From: Arthrobacter sp. cf158
Lineage (GTDB): Bacteria; Actinomycetota; Actinomycetes; Actinomycetales; Micrococcaceae
Direction: 5' to 3'
Assembly: GCF_900106835.1 (NCBI RefSeq)
Contig: NZ_FNNR01000007.1
Coordinates: 1 to 64,000, forward strand
DNA: 64,000 bases
Every line of letters begins with the position of its first letter. Position 1 is the stretch's first letter. Both the position numbers and the translations under genes were made by a program. This document shows positions 16,815-25,949 of this stretch, piece after piece. The notes beneath the pieces were generated by a model that did no database searches, was not told where the DNA came from, and saw nothing but the letters and a program-made list of their open reading frames with translations.

Positions 16815-18929
16815 CTATGTGCGGTAAATGTTGACGGTGTTGGCCTGCAGGATATCCCGCTCGCCTGAGGCCACCAATGCGCCCTTTCGGCGTTCATGCA
16901 GCACTGACGTGGTGAAGCGGAGTTCAAACATGCGCTTGCCGATGCCCGTTTCGCTCAGGATCTCCGGGAGAACCATTTTCACGTCCTGGTTGCTGCCGTT
17001 CACCACAATCAGGCCACGGATCTCACTGTCCTCGTGGCCCATAAGCAGCTGCACTGAGCGCACATTGGGATCGTTCCAGCGGGCCGGGGTCATCCGCTTA
17101 CCCTTGTCATCAAACCACTGCAGGCTGGCATCGTTCGCACTGCCGGGGAAGCTCTCGGGTTGGTGCCGCAGGAACCAACGGCGCAACCTGACAAGCTCAC
17201 GCGTGGTCCTGAACATGGCGTTGGCTTCCTGGGTGCGGCTCCAGTCCAACCACGCCGTGGGGTTGTCCTGGCAGTAGGCGTTGTTGTTTCCCTGCTGCGT
17301 GCGGCCGAGTTCGTCACCCGCAGTGATCATGGGAACACCGAAGGACAGCAGCAAGGTAGCCATCAGGTTGCGGATGGACAGGGCACGGGCAGCCACAATG
17401 GCCTCGTTCTCGCTCCGGCCCTCCACGCCGTGGTTGTAGCTGCGGTTGTCTCCGTGGCCGTCGCGGTTCTGCTCACCGTTGGCCTCGTTGTGCTTCCTGT
17501 CGTAGCTGACCAGGTCCTTGAGGGTGAAGCCGTCGTGGGCTGTGATGAAGTTGACCGAGGCCAGCCGGGTGCGTCCCGAAGATGCGAAGAGGTTGGCGGA
17601 ACCGGCCATAAGTTCAGCCAGCGATGCCACCGAGCCGCCTTGGCCTCCGGACTCGATGGCAGCACGGTCGGACAGCCAGAAACGCCGAACGCCGTCGCGG
17701 AAATGGTCATTCCAGTCAGACCAGCCGTGAGGGAACCGACCCGTTTGCCAACCGCCGTAGCCTACGTCCCATGGCTCTGCAATGAGTTTGACCGCGGACA
17801 ACACAGGGTCCTCGGCAATGGCTTGGAGGAAGGGATGGCCCGGATCAAAGGTATTCCCGGCGTCCCGGCACAGAGTCACGGCCAGATCAAAGCGGAAGCC
17901 GTCCACATGGAAGTCATTCACCCAGTAGCGCAGGGAATCCAAGGCAAGGTCCACCACCACAGGATCGCTGAAGTCCAGGGTGTTGCCGCAGCCGGTGGTG
18001 TCCAAGTAGCGGCCGTGGGCGTCATGCCGGTAGTACCGCGACTCCCCCAGGCCACGGAAGCTGAGGGCGGGCCCATCGGGTCCAGCCTCCGCTGTGTGGT
18101 TGTACACCACATCCAGAATCACTTCGATGCCGGCTGCGTGCAGGAGCTTGATCATGCCCTTGAGCTCATCCTGCACCGCGTGGGGACCGGCGTTGCGCGC
18201 AGCCTCCGTGGCGTAATCGGCATGCGGGGCAAAGAACGCGGCCGTGTTGTAGCCCCAGTAGTTGGTCATGCCCAGATCCTGGAGGTGAGATTCGTCCAGG
18301 TGGAAATGAATGGGCAGCAACTGGACCGCGGTGATGCCAAGCTCTGTGAGGTGCTGGATCATCACCGGGTGAGCCATGCCCGCGTAGGTCCCCCGGAGGT
18401 GTTCCGGGATGTCCGGGTGAAGCATCGTCTGGCCACGGACGTGTGCCTCATAGATAACCGAGGTCCGCATCGGGGTCCGCGGCGCTTGGTCATCGCCCCA
18501 GTCAAAGCCGGTGTCCACGTGCACACTCGTCAGGAACTCGCCCCGCTGGTCCACAGCGCGACCGTACGGATCGAGCAACAGCCGTTGTTCGCCGTCGTCG
18601 TCCAAATCCAGCGCTGGAACAGGCATGGGAAGACCGCCCTCGGACGGCGCTTCGCGGAAACCGTACCGGGTGCCCGGCGGCATTCCGCCCACCAGCCCGA
18701 AGTGCACGCCGTCCTCAACGTTGGGAAGGATCTGGGCGCGCCACGGTTCGCCGGGCGCCTGGAAAGCAACCTCAACCTGTTCCAGGTCCGGTGCGAAGAC
18801 GGCCACATTCACATCATGGTTCTGCGCTTTTCCGGCATCCGAAAGCCCGGGCTGGGGCGTGCTCAGTCCGAGAGGCCGGGGCCGGGAGGCGTCCACGGCA
18901 GCTGCTGTGTCAAAAATAGGCATAACCAT
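16815..18929 (-). CDS. glgX: Glycogen debranching enzyme
   Basis: The roughly 704-residue GH13/CBM48 protein hydrolyses alpha-1,6 branches left by glycogen phosphorylase. Motifs are the N-terminal HDVNVAVFAPDLEQVEVAF, YEAHVRGQTMLHPDIPEHLRGTYAGM, VIYNH-like ILDVVYNHTAEAG, the nucleophile region DGFRFDLAVTLCRD, the Glu in LIAEPWDVGYGGWQTG and FITAHDGFTLKDLV. The open frame extends to 19205, but that extension lies over the divergent nitrilase gene and has no domain, so ATG 18929 (MVMPIFDTAAAVD; second ATG 18923) was chosen. It is separated from glgE/treS/glgB/glgP by the accessory block at 11016-16789, and RNase and barstar follow it on the same strand. Confidence 0.94.
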   Translation of the reverse strand: MVMPIFDTAAAVDASRPRPLGLSTPQPGLSDAGKAQNHDVNVAVFAPDLEQVEVAFQAPGEPWRAQILPNVEDGVHFGLVGGMPPGTRYGFREAPSEGGLPMPVPALDLDDDGEQRLLLDPYGRAVDQRGEFLTSVHVDTGFDWGDDQAPRTPMRTSVIYEAHVRGQTMLHPDIPEHLRGTYAGMAHPVMIQHLTELGITAVQLLPIHFHLDESHLQDLGMTNYWGYNTAAFFAPHADYATEAARNAGPHAVQDELKGMIKLLHAAGIEVILDVVYNHTAEAGPDGPALSFRGLGESRYYRHDAHGRYLDTTGCGNTLDFSDPVVVDLALDSLRYWVNDFHVDGFRFDLAVTLCRDAGNTFDPGHPFLQAIAEDPVLSAVKLIAEPWDVGYGGWQTGRFPHGWSDWNDHFRDGVRRFWLSDRAAIESGGQGGSVASLAELMAGSANLFASSGRTRLASVNFITAHDGFTLKDLVSYDRKHNEANGEQNRDGHGDNRSYNHGVEGRSENEAIVAARALSIRNLMATLLLSFGVPMITAGDELGRTQQGNNNAYCQDNPTAWLDWSRTQEANAMFRTTRELVRLRRWFLRHQPESFPGSANDASLQWFDDKGKRMTPARWNDPNVRSVQLLMGHEDSEIRGLIVVNGSNQDVKMVLPEILSETGIGKRMFELRFTTSVLHERRKGALVASGERDILQANTVNIYRT

Positions 18930-19044
18930 TGCTTGCAAGTTTAGTTCCACGCCCAGTATGTGCCGCGCCAACCGCCCATGTGACGACGATCGGTGCAGTG
19001 ATTTCGTTACTTGGCATACTGGAACAGAGACAACAGGAGGTTCT

Positions 19045-19857
19045 ATGGTGCGCGTGGCACTCGCCCAAGTCATCACCGGCCGGGATCTGGCCGACAACCT
19101 GCGGCTCCTGGAGGAGTACGCCCGGAAGGCCAAGGACGGCGGCGCGGAGTTAGTAGTCTTCCCCGAGGCGATGATGCGTGCGTTCGGGAACTCCCTGTTG
19201 GACATTGCGGAGCCTTTGGATGGCCCGTGGGCCAGCCGGGTGCGATCCCTCGCCGAGGAACTTCAGCTGGTGATCGTGGCCGGCATATTTACTCCGGGCA
19301 GCCCCTCCGATTCCGGATCCCCGCGGGTGCGGAACACGCTTCTGGCCACGGGGCCTGGCGTGGAAACGAGCTACGACAAAATCCACCTCTTCGATGCGTT
19401 TGGCTTCGCGGAATCGGACACCGTTGAGGCGGGAACAGAACCAGTAACGTTCGACGCCGGTGGCGTCACCTTTGGTTTGGCCACCTGCTACGACATCCGC
19501 TTTCCCGCGCTCTTTACGGCCAACGCCCAACGTGGCGCTGTGGTGAACATCGTTTCTGCCTCCTGGGGATCAGGACCGGGCAAGGCCGAGCAATGGCAGC
19601 TCCTGGCCCGGGCACGTGCCGTGGATACCACCACGTTCGTGCTCGCATGCGGCCAAGGCGATCCGGCCACACAGGGGATCGAACCCAAAGGTGCCGCGCC
19701 CACGGGCGTGGGGTACTCCGCCGTCGTATCCCCGTTCGGCCAGGTCCTTGAAGCCCTGGAAGGCGAACCGGGCCTGATCTTCGCCGACATCGATCCCGCA
19801 GAGGTTGATGACGCCCGCCAAAAACTCCCCGTTCTGGCCAACCGCCGCGACTTCTAA
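19045..19857 (+). CDS. Nitrilase-superfamily carbon-nitrogen hydrolase
   Basis: The 270-residue protein has the Glu-Lys-Cys triad of the family: Glu in VVFPEAMM (about residue 41), Lys in TSYDKIHLFDAFG (about 111) and Cys in GLATCYDIRFP (about 149). It hydrolyses a C-N bond of an amide substrate; omega-amidase/deaminated glutathione amidase-like enzymes are the closest fit, which is an inference. The open frame extends further upstream, but ATG 19045 has a full AGGAGG (19035-19040) 4 bases ahead and gives the normal length. Divergent from glgX. The two 32-bp repeat arrays follow its stop. Confidence 0.88.
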   Translation: MVRVALAQVITGRDLADNLRLLEEYARKAKDGGAELVVFPEAMMRAFGNSLLDIAEPLDGPWASRVRSLAEELQLVIVAGIFTPGSPSDSGSPRVRNTLLATGPGVETSYDKIHLFDAFGFAESDTVEAGTEPVTFDAGGVTFGLATCYDIRFPALFTANAQRGAVVNIVSASWGSGPGKAEQWQLLARARAVDTTTFVLACGQGDPATQGIEPKGAAPTGVGYSAVVSPFGQVLEALEGEPGLIFADIDPAEVDDARQKLPVLANRRDF

Positions 19858-19862
19858 AGCCG

Positions 19863-20002
19863 ACCCTCTCTCACCGATCGGTTGTTTTGGAACAACCCTC
19901 TCTCACCGATCGCTTGTTTGGCACCAACCCTCTCTCACCGATCGCTTGTTTGGCACCAACCCTCTCTCACCGATCGCTTGTTTGGCACCAACCCTCTCTC
20001 AC
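19863..20002 (+). repeat. Tandem array of a 32-bp intergenic repeat (forward copy)
   Basis: Four full units and one partial unit of 32 bp begin at 19863, 19895, 19927, 19959 and 19991. The core is CTCTCTCACCGATCGCTTGT followed by TTGGCACCAAC. Units 2 to 4 are identical; the first has a few changes and the last stops after 12 bases. There is no unique spacer, so it is not a CRISPR. It starts 5 bases after the nitrilase stop. Short open frames across it (repeated LSHRSLVWHQPSLTDR) are artefacts of the repeat. Confidence 0.9.
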
Positions 20003-20081
20003 AGGGTAGGGCCGTCGTCATCTTCCAGGGTGGACCTGGCAGACACTTCCCCGGAAACGCCAAACGCCCTCCCACCCGGAG

Positions 20082-20163
20082 GGTGAGAGAGCGTCCTGGC
20101 CAAACACCCGATCGGTGAGAGAGCGTCCCCGTCAAACACCCGAAAGGTGAGAGAGCGTCCGGG
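20082..20163 (-). repeat. Second array of the 32-bp repeat, inverted
   Basis: Three units of exactly 32 bp begin at 20082, 20114 and 20146 (the last truncated by the rlmB stop at 20164). The forward-strand core is GGTGAGAGAGCGTCC...CAAACACCCGATC. Its reverse complement matches the left array at about 25 of 32 positions, including the 15-mer CTCTCTCACCGATCG. The two arrays face each other across about 80 bp in the gap between convergent genes and could pair into a long hairpin. Confidence 0.85.
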
Positions 20164-21156
20164 CTACTTGGCGGCGCGCTGCCTTGAGACTTCGTACAGC
20201 GAAATACCAACGGCCATCGAAGCGTTCAATGACTCCATGGCCGAGTCGATCGGGATGGAGACGATCTGGTCGCAGTTTTCGCGGACCAAACGGCTGAGGC
20301 CCTTGCCTTCGGAGCCCACCACGATGCACACCGGTTCCGTAGCAACGGTGAGATCAGGCAGCGAGACATCGCCGTCGCCGTCCAGGCCGAGCACGTAGAT
20401 GCCCATGTTCTTGAACTGCTTGAGGGCGTTGTTGAGGTTCGACGCGCGGGCGACAGGTACGCGGACAGCGGCGCCGGCACTGGTCTTCCAAGCGGACGCG
20501 GTCACGCCGACCGAGCGACGCTCGGGAACGATCACGCCGTGGCCGCTGAAAGCGGAGACGGAGCGGATGATCGCGCCGAGGTTGCGGGGGTCGGTGATGC
20601 CGTCCAGGGCTACAAAGATGGGAGCGTTGGAGATGTGCCCCTTCTTCCACTTGGCGAGGGTTTCCTCGGCGAGGTCGTAGGCGTCCTGGTACTCGTACGG
20701 CGGGATCTGGAGGACCAGGCCCTGGTGGACTGCTTCCTCGGTCATCCGGTCCAGTTCAGGCTTGCCGGTTTCCAGCAGCGGGATGCCGCGCTCTGCCGCG
20801 AGCTTCAGGGACTCCTTGACGCGATCGTCCATTTCGATGCGGATGGCGACGTGCAGGGCCTTGGCCGGGATGCCGGCTCGCAGTGCCTCAACGACGGAGT
20901 TACGGCCGGTGACCAGTTCTTCCGTTGCACGGCCCTTGGGACCGGAGCGGGCTCCGGCGCCACCGGGACGGGTGCCCGATCCGCGCTTGGCGGCCGAGCG
21001 TTCCGCCAGCTGCTTGTTCTTGTATGCCTTGTGGTAGGTGCGATCCTCCGCCTTGGGCGTAGGACCCTTGCCTTCCAGGGCCTTGCGGCCATGGCCACCG
21101 GTTCCGGTGGAGGGGCCCTTCTTCTGCTTGACCGACCGGCGACCGTTGTTGGCCAT
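20164..21156 (-). CDS. rlmB: 23S rRNA (guanosine-2'-O-)-methyltransferase, SpoU/TrmH family
   Basis: The 330-residue protein has a basic N-terminal extension of about 75 residues, a substrate-binding domain (TGRNSVVEALRAGIPAKALHVAI) and a C-terminal SPOUT knot. Motif 1 is the block around DGITDPRNLGAIIRSVSAFSGHGVIVPERRS, motif 2 is CIVVGSEGKGLSRLVRENCDQIVSIPI and motif 3 is MESLNASMAVGISLYEV. It methylates the ribose of a guanosine in 23S rRNA (G2251 in E. coli). It lies 80 bp downstream of cysS, the usual actinobacterial order. Confidence 0.93.
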   Translation of the reverse strand: MANNGRRSVKQKKGPSTGTGGHGRKALEGKGPTPKAEDRTYHKAYKNKQLAERSAAKRGSGTRPGGAGARSGPKGRATEELVTGRNSVVEALRAGIPAKALHVAIRIEMDDRVKESLKLAAERGIPLLETGKPELDRMTEEAVHQGLVLQIPPYEYQDAYDLAEETLAKWKKGHISNAPIFVALDGITDPRNLGAIIRSVSAFSGHGVIVPERRSVGVTASAWKTSAGAAVRVPVARASNLNNALKQFKNMGIYVLGLDGDGDVSLPDLTVATEPVCIVVGSEGKGLSRLVRENCDQIVSIPIDSAMESLNASMAVGISLYEVSRQRAAK

Positions 21157-21236
21157 GAGATTCCATCCTTGATTTTGTGAGTAAGTCTGGAATCAAGTCT
21201 ACTGACCCAATGCAATTCGGCCGCAGAGCCGGTTTG

Positions 21237-22691
21237 TCAGTCGCGTTTGAGGCTCCAGGTGGCGCCGTCCGCACCATCTTCGACCACCACTCCGGCAGCG
21301 GCCAGCGTGTCCCGGATGGCGTCGGACGCAGCCCAGTCCTTATTGGCCCGTGCAGTGGCCCGGGCTTCGAGTTGGGCTTCCACCAACACCTCCAGGGCAA
21401 CATGTTCGCGGCCCTGGACAGCTTCCGGACGCTTGACGGAATCCAGGCCAAGGACCTCGGTCATGGAGAGGACGCTGTAGAGAGCGGCCTTCGCGGCATC
21501 CACATCCCCGGACGCCAGCGCGGTGTTGCCGGCACGGACGGTGTCGTGAAGAACGCCGAGTGCCTGTGGAACATTGAGGTCGTCGTCCATGGCCGCGATG
21601 AAAGCCGCGGGCATGTTGGCCTGCGGTGAAACGTCTGACGCGCCCGTGCCCACCTTGGAAGATGCTTTGTGGATGAAGCCATCAACGCGCTCGACGGCGG
21701 CCGCGGCCTCCTGCAGGGAGGTGGGCCGGTAATCCAGGATGGAGCGGTAATGTGCCTGGCCAAGGTAGTAGCGAACCACACGGGGCGAGGCGAGTTCCAG
21801 CATCTCTGCAGGGCTCACAGTGTTGCCGATGGATTTGGACATCTTTTCACCTTCGTAGGTGACCATGCCGTTGTGCATCCAGAAGTTGGCGAACCCGTCG
21901 CCAGCAGCCTGGGACTGGGCCATCTCGTTCTCGTGGTGCGGGAAGCGAAGGTCCAGTCCTCCACCGTGGATATCGAACCGCGGGCCAAGGTACTTGGTGA
22001 CCATGGCCGAGCACTCGAGGTGCCATCCGGGACGTCCGGCACCCCAAGGGGATTCCCATTTGGCGGTGACGGGCTCACCGTCTTTGAAACCCTTCCACAG
22101 CGCGAAGTCGCGGGGATCGCGCTTGCCCCGGGGGTCGGCGTCGGGCGCTCCCTGCATGTCATCAATATTTTGCCGCGTCAGCGATCCGTACTTGTTCCAG
22201 GAGCGGACGTCGAAATAGACGTCCCCGGAGTCGTCAAGTGCGGGGTAGGCGTGGCCGCGGTCGATGAGGCGCTGGATGAGCGCATGCATTTCCGGGATAT
22301 GGCCGGTGGCGCGGGGCTCGTAGGTGGGCCGCTGCACGCCGAGGGATTCGTAGGCGTTCTCGAATTCCTGCTCGTACCGGTAAGCGAGTGCCCACCATTC
22401 TTCGGCATGGCGCGCGGACGGTTCGGCATCCCAGTCGGGCCCGAACGACTGCGCGGACTTGGCCAGGATTTTGTCGTCGATGTCCGTGACGTTGCGCACC
22501 ACTGTGACCCTGAGGCCCCGGAACTCGAGCCACCGGGTCAGTTGGTCGAAAACGATGGCAGACCTGACGTGGCCCACATGCGGCATCCCTTGGACGGTGG
22601 CCCCGCAGTAGTACACGCTGGCCTTGCCGTCTTCGAGGGGAACGAAGTCGCGGACTTCGGCGGAAGCGGTGTCATAGAAGCGCAGGGTCAC
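21237..22691 (-). CDS. cysS: Cysteinyl-tRNA synthetase
   Basis: The 484-residue class I synthetase charges tRNA-Cys. It has the zinc-site cysteine in [19 protein letters not shown] with the HIGH-equivalent HVGH, further metal ligands in [14 protein letters not shown] and the segment [18 protein letters not shown], and the KMSKS loop at [14 protein letters not shown]. The C-terminal DALR-like domain is complete. It begins 35 bp after the small lipoprotein gene in the ispD-ispF-lipoprotein-cysS-rlmB run. Confidence 0.97.
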   Translation of the reverse strand: MTLRFYDTASAEVRDFVPLEDGKASVYYCGATVQGMPHVGHVRSAIVFDQLTRWLEFRGLRVTVVRNVTDIDDKILAKSAQSFGPDWDAEPSARHAEEWWALAYRYEQEFENAYESLGVQRPTYEPRATGHIPEMHALIQRLIDRGHAYPALDDSGDVYFDVRSWNKYGSLTRQNIDDMQGAPDADPRGKRDPRDFALWKGFKDGEPVTAKWESPWGAGRPGWHLECSAMVTKYLGPRFDIHGGGLDLRFPHHENEMAQSQAAGDGFANFWMHNGMVTYEGEKMSKSIGNTVSPAEMLELASPRVVRYYLGQAHYRSILDYRPTSLQEAAAAVERVDGFIHKASSKVGTGASDVSPQANMPAAFIAAMDDDLNVPQALGVLHDTVRAGNTALASGDVDAAKAALYSVLSMTEVLGLDSVKRPEAVQGREHVALEVLVEAQLEARATARANKDWAASDAIRDTLAAAGVVVEDGADGATWSLKRD

Positions 22692-22726
22692 CGCTCCAGA
22701 TTAGCCGATGACGCGGCGTGACCTGC

Positions 22727-23083
22727 CTACTTGCAGTATTCGCCGATCTTGTTGAACTGGACCTTGAGCTTCTCCTGCTGCTCCTGGGTGGCGGCCCCGA
22801 GGGAGGAAGCGGCTGCTTGGTCCATGATGGCGGCCATCTCCTTGATGGGATCACCAATCTCCGGAGCCAGCTTATCCGCGATCTCGTGATAGTGCTGGGC
22901 GATCTGTTTGGACTGCTGTTGCTGGTTGCCGTCGGGCTTGAAGGTGTCGTCGTTCAGGAACCCGCAACTGGCGTTGACGTCCATCTTGGGCGTCCCTGCA
23001 CAGCCACCCAGCAGGAGCGCGGCAGCCAGGGCCGCGGACAGCATCAGTGCGGAACTCACGACGCCGGTGCGCGCCTTACGCAT
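22727..23083 (-). CDS. Small lipoprotein of unknown function
   Basis: The 118-residue protein has a basic start, a hydrophobic core and a lipobox ([10 protein letters not shown], Cys about 28). The mature part is helical and glutamine-rich ([20 protein letters not shown]...[18 protein letters not shown]) with cysteines near each end (ASCGFLND and EYCK). The chosen ATG at 23083 overlaps the ispF stop by 8 bp. The open frame continues upstream over ispF, but the extension has no signal peptide. I do not recognise the family. Confidence 0.72.
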   Translation of the reverse strand: MRKARTGVVSSALMLSAALAAALLLGGCAGTPKMDVNASCGFLNDDTFKPDGNQQQQSKQIAQHYHEIADKLAPEIGDPIKEMAAIMDQAAASSLGAATQEQQEKLKVQFNKIGEYCK

Positions 23084-23627
23084 GAGGGGCACCCTTTGCT
23101 GGACCCGGATCGGATGCGGCCACCTCGTGTCCGGAGACCGGGTACACCAGGGCCGTGGCCACTGCGGAGATACCCTCGCCACGGCCGGTGAATCCCAAGC
23201 CATCGCTGGTGGTGGCCGTAACGCTGACGGGTGCGCCGGCAGCTTCGCTCAGGACCCGCTGGGATTCCTCACGGCGCGGCCCGAACTTGGGACGGTTGGC
23301 CACAAACTGGACTGCCACGTTACCGATCTCAAAACCTGCCGCCCGGACAATGCGGGCGGCCTCGCTGAGCAGCGTCACACCCGAGGCGCCGGCATATTCG
23401 GGGCGGTCCGTACCAAAGTGTGTGCCCAGATCACCGACGCCGCAGGCGGAGAAAAGCGCATCCGCAGCCGCGTGGGCGACGCAATCGCCGTCGGAATGCC
23501 CCGACAGTCCCTGCTGCCCCTCCCACAGCAGCCCACCCAACCACAAGGGTTGTGGGTCGTCGTCCGGAGCGAAAGCGTGGACGTCGATGCCGATACCGGT
23601 GCGGGGCAGGATCATGGCGTGCGTCAT
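23076..23627 (-). CDS. ispF: 2-C-methyl-D-erythritol 2,4-cyclodiphosphate synthase
   Basis: The roughly 183-residue enzyme carries out the cyclisation step of the MEP isoprenoid pathway. Visible motifs are the zinc-site GIGIDVHAF (Asp and His), the [20 protein letters not shown] block with the third ligand, GDLGTHF, and the C-terminal [19 protein letters not shown] 23627 was chosen because it overlaps the ispD stop by one base (TGATG); an ATG four codons later is the alternative. Its substrate comes from IspD via IspE, which is not in the window. Confidence 0.95.
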   Translation of the reverse strand: MTHAMILPRTGIGIDVHAFAPDDDPQPLWLGGLLWEGQQGLSGHSDGDCVAHAAADALFSACGVGDLGTHFGTDRPEYAGASGVTLLSEAARIVRAAGFEIGNVAVQFVANRPKFGPRREESQRVLSEAAGAPVSVTATTSDGLGFTGRGEGISAVATALVYPVSGHEVAASDPGPAKGAPHA

Positions 23628-24409
23628 CAGCCTTCCACCCAACGAATCCCCAGCGGGCCTTCCAACAGGCCCTCGGCGATGATCAAGTCCAGTGGGGTGG
23701 TGATCTTGAGCGACTGGCTTGCACCCCGCACGGCGTGGACGGGAACGTTGAGAAGTTCAACCAGCATGGCGTCATCGGTGACGGCGGCCGATTGCTTGTC
23801 ATCGAAGAGGCCAGCAGCTTCATGGGCCCGGCGCAGGGTGGCCAACTCGAATCCCTGGGGGGTCTGTACGGCGCGGAGATGCTCCCTGGGCGCAGTGCCC
23901 GTGACGAGTTCGGGAGCTATGGCGGCGTCGTCCCCGCTTGTCTCCGCCACCGTCTTGATGGTGTCCACCACCGGCAAGGTGGGGATGACTGCCTTCGCGC
24001 CGGAGGCCAGGGCATCCGCTACCCGCTGGAAAACACGTTCAGGAGTCAACGCACGGGCGGCATCGTGGACGAGCACGAATTCGGTTCCGTCTTCCAAAGC
24101 AGCCAACGCGGCGCGGACCGAATCCGCGCGGGAGGAACCGCCGTCGACCACTGAGATTTCCGGGCCGCCGTCCACGAGTTCGATGGTGAACCCTGCGATC
24201 AGTTCGCGGAGCTCCGTGTCCCCCTTGGGCACGGCGATGCAGACCTGCCGCGCAACGTCCGACGCAACCACCCCGCGGAGGGCGCGCATCAGGATGGACT
24301 CGCCCCCTAGCGGAACCTGGGCTTTGGGCATGCCGTAGCCGAGTCGCTCACCGGAACCGGCAGCAACCACAATCACGGCCGTGACGGCGCGCTTGGAAGG
24401 AGTACTCAT
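23627..24409 (-). CDS. ispD: 2-C-methyl-D-erythritol 4-phosphate cytidylyltransferase
   Basis: The roughly 260-residue nucleotidyltransferase makes CDP-methylerythritol in the MEP pathway. The nucleotide-binding start is [26 protein letters not shown]; further blocks are [17 protein letters not shown] and [17 protein letters not shown], and VTDDAMLVE. The open frame extends to 24517, but ATG 24409 ([12 protein letters not shown]) gives the normal length. A strong terminator after carD lies between the two genes, so ispD probably starts its own transcript. Confidence 0.94.
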   Translation of the reverse strand: MSTPSKRAVTAVIVVAAGSGERLGYGMPKAQVPLGGESILMRALRGVVASDVARQVCIAVPKGDTELRELIAGFTIELVDGGPEISVVDGGSSRADSVRAALAALEDGTEFVLVHDAARALTPERVFQRVADALASGAKAVIPTLPVVDTIKTVAETSGDDAAIAPELVTGTAPREHLRAVQTPQGFELATLRRAHEAAGLFDDKQSAAVTDDAMLVELLNVPVHAVRGASQSLKITTPLDLIIAEGLLEGPLGIRWVEG

Positions 24410-24486
24410 GCGCCCAAGATTACTGGGAAAGTACTTGAAGGCGCCCACCATCCCTGATTGCCAGGTATCTGCGGCCGTATTTGGGC

Positions 24487-24522
24487 AAAAAGAAACCCGG
24501 CGGCGCTTTCGCACCACCGGGG
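24487..24522 (-). terminator. Terminator after carD
   Basis: On the minus strand CCCCGGTGGTGC-GAAA-GCGCCGCCGGG forms a stem with a GAAA tetraloop and is followed by TTTCTTTTT. It begins about 8 bases after the carD stop. It separates carD from the ispD-ispF-cysS-rlmB run. Confidence 0.88.
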
Positions 24523-24530
24523 CTCAATTC

Positions 24531-25013
24531 TTAGGAAGCCAAGACCTCGTCAAGAACGCTTGCAGCCTTCTCTTCGTCTGTCTTTTCAGCCAGGGCCAGT
24601 TCTGAAATCAGAATCTGCCGCGCCTTGGCCAGCATGCGCTTCTCGCCTGCGGAAAGGCCGCGATCGTGATCACGACGCCAAAGATCGCGAACGACCTCCG
24701 CCACCTTGATGACATCGCCTGAAGCAAGCTTCTCCAGGTTCGCCTTGTAACGACGTGACCAGTTGGTAGGCTCTTCAGTGAACTCGGCGCGGAGAACGTC
24801 AAATACGTGCTCCAAGCCTTCTTTGCCCACTACGTCCCGGACCCCAACAAGGTCAACGTTCTCTGCTGGAACTTCAATGGTCAGATCACCCTGAGCCACC
24901 TTGAGCTTGAGATACATCTTCTCTTCGCCCTTGATGGTGCGCATCTTGATTTCCTCAATTTTTGCTGCACCGTGGTGAGGGTAAACTACTGTCTCGCCGA
25001 CCTCAAAAACCAT
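24531..25013 (-). CDS. carD: CarD-family RNA polymerase-binding transcription regulator
   Basis: The 160-residue protein is CarD. It binds the beta subunit of RNA polymerase and stabilises open complexes, notably at rRNA promoters. The RNAP-interacting Tudor-like domain is [22 protein letters not shown]...[18 protein letters not shown]. The helical DNA-binding part follows ([32 protein letters not shown]...[24 protein letters not shown]), including the Trp that wedges into the upstream edge of the bubble. Length and order match the mycobacterial protein. Placement next to ispD is usual in actinobacteria. Confidence 0.97.
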   Translation of the reverse strand: MVFEVGETVVYPHHGAAKIEEIKMRTIKGEEKMYLKLKVAQGDLTIEVPAENVDLVGVRDVVGKEGLEHVFDVLRAEFTEEPTNWSRRYKANLEKLASGDVIKVAEVVRDLWRRDHDRGLSAGEKRMLAKARQILISELALAEKTDEEKAASVLDEVLAS

Positions 25014-25291
25014 GTGGACTTTCCCCTTTCCCGCAGATTAGTCTATCACGGTTAAGGCATACGACTGGCATCGCGAGGGCTCTCCTGCCGCGCCAATAAA
25101 GGGAATAAGGCCTTAAACGACTTCCTCCAACCTCTTGACGAAACCGGGGAAAGATGCTTGGAGCAAGCAACTTGAGCGACGGATCCCGGCAGTTGACTGC
25201 GCCACAATGCCTTCCCGAATCCTTATTTTGGCGGGTTTGCCGATAGGCTATGGCTGAAAAGTGTTCCAATGACTCTTGAGGAGTAGGTGTC

Positions 25292-25849
25292 GTGCGCAAT
25301 ACTGCGATGAACCCTGTCCAGCGCGGCAAGCTGGCAATTGCGGCGGCTGCAATCGGCGTCGGTCTTCTGTCCGTCACCGGCTGTGGATTCGTCAACGCCC
25401 AGCAGACCACCCACCAGTACTCGGCATCGGACGGGATCAAAGCAGATCTCGGTTCCCTGCAGTTGCGCAACATCCTGATTGTTGCCTCGGGCGAGAACGA
25501 GCCCGGCCGCGTTATCGGCGCCGTCTTCAACACCTCCAGCACCGATGCCACCCTCACCATGAGTGGTGCGAACGGCGCCCAGACCGAGATCCCGGTCAAG
25601 GCCAACTCGGAGACGTACCTGAATGACACCACCGATGCCGCCATTCTCAGCACCGCAGGCGTTATCCCCGGTGGACTGACGCCCATCACCATCCGCAGCG
25701 GCTCCGACTCCGCCACGGTGAACGTACCCGTGGTTGACGGCACGCTCCCCGAGTACGCCAAGTACCTGCCCAGCACGCCGACTCCGACGCCAACCTCCAC
25801 GTCGACGTCCTCTGCGACGCCCACGGAGTCCGCAGCAGCCGGTCACTAG
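25292..25849 (+). CDS. Conserved actinobacterial lipoprotein
   Basis: The 185-residue protein has a signal sequence with lipobox (GLLSVTGCGFV, Cys about 31). It is followed by a beta-rich domain of about 120 residues (DLGSLQLRNILIVASGENEPGRVIGAVFN) and a C-terminal tail of repeated Thr-Pro-Ser (TPTPTPTSTSTSS) that may span the wall. It starts with GTG, with GAGGAG about 10 bases upstream. Its position beside regX3-senX3 is an actinobacterial pattern, but a perfect terminator separates it from regX3 and they converge. The function is unknown. Confidence 0.8.
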   Translation: MRNTAMNPVQRGKLAIAAAAIGVGLLSVTGCGFVNAQQTTHQYSASDGIKADLGSLQLRNILIVASGENEPGRVIGAVFNTSSTDATLTMSGANGAQTEIPVKANSETYLNDTTDAAILSTAGVIPGGLTPITIRSGSDSATVNVPVVDGTLPEYAKYLPSTPTPTPTSTSTSSATPTESAAAGH

Positions 25850-25872
25850 CCGGCAGCACGCAACAAGCCATA

Positions 25873-25916
25873 CAACAAAGGAAGGGTCCCGCCGACGCGG
25901 GACCCTTCCTTTGTTG
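25873..25916. terminator. Strong bidirectional terminator
   Basis: A perfect inverted repeat with 20-bp arms (25873-25892 and 25897-25916) and a 4-base CGAC loop lies between the lipoprotein gene (+) and regX3 (-). The ends of the arms supply T-runs on both strands. Confidence 0.95.
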
Positions 25917-25949
25917 CAGTTGCTTCAGCAGCCGTAGTTGCTGAGGTGC

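Noticed and set aside
17160..18944. 594-codon open frame on the plus strand
   Set aside because: It is antisense to glgX, whose domain motifs are complete; the plus-strand product has no recognisable domain and arises from high-GC codon bias.
18930..19205. N-terminal extension of GlgX
   Set aside because: It covers the start of the divergent nitrilase gene, which has a perfect AGGAGG, and adds no GlgX-like sequence.
19863..20163. CRISPR array
   Set aside because: The 32-bp units are directly adjacent or identical along their whole length, with no unique spacers and no cas genes nearby.
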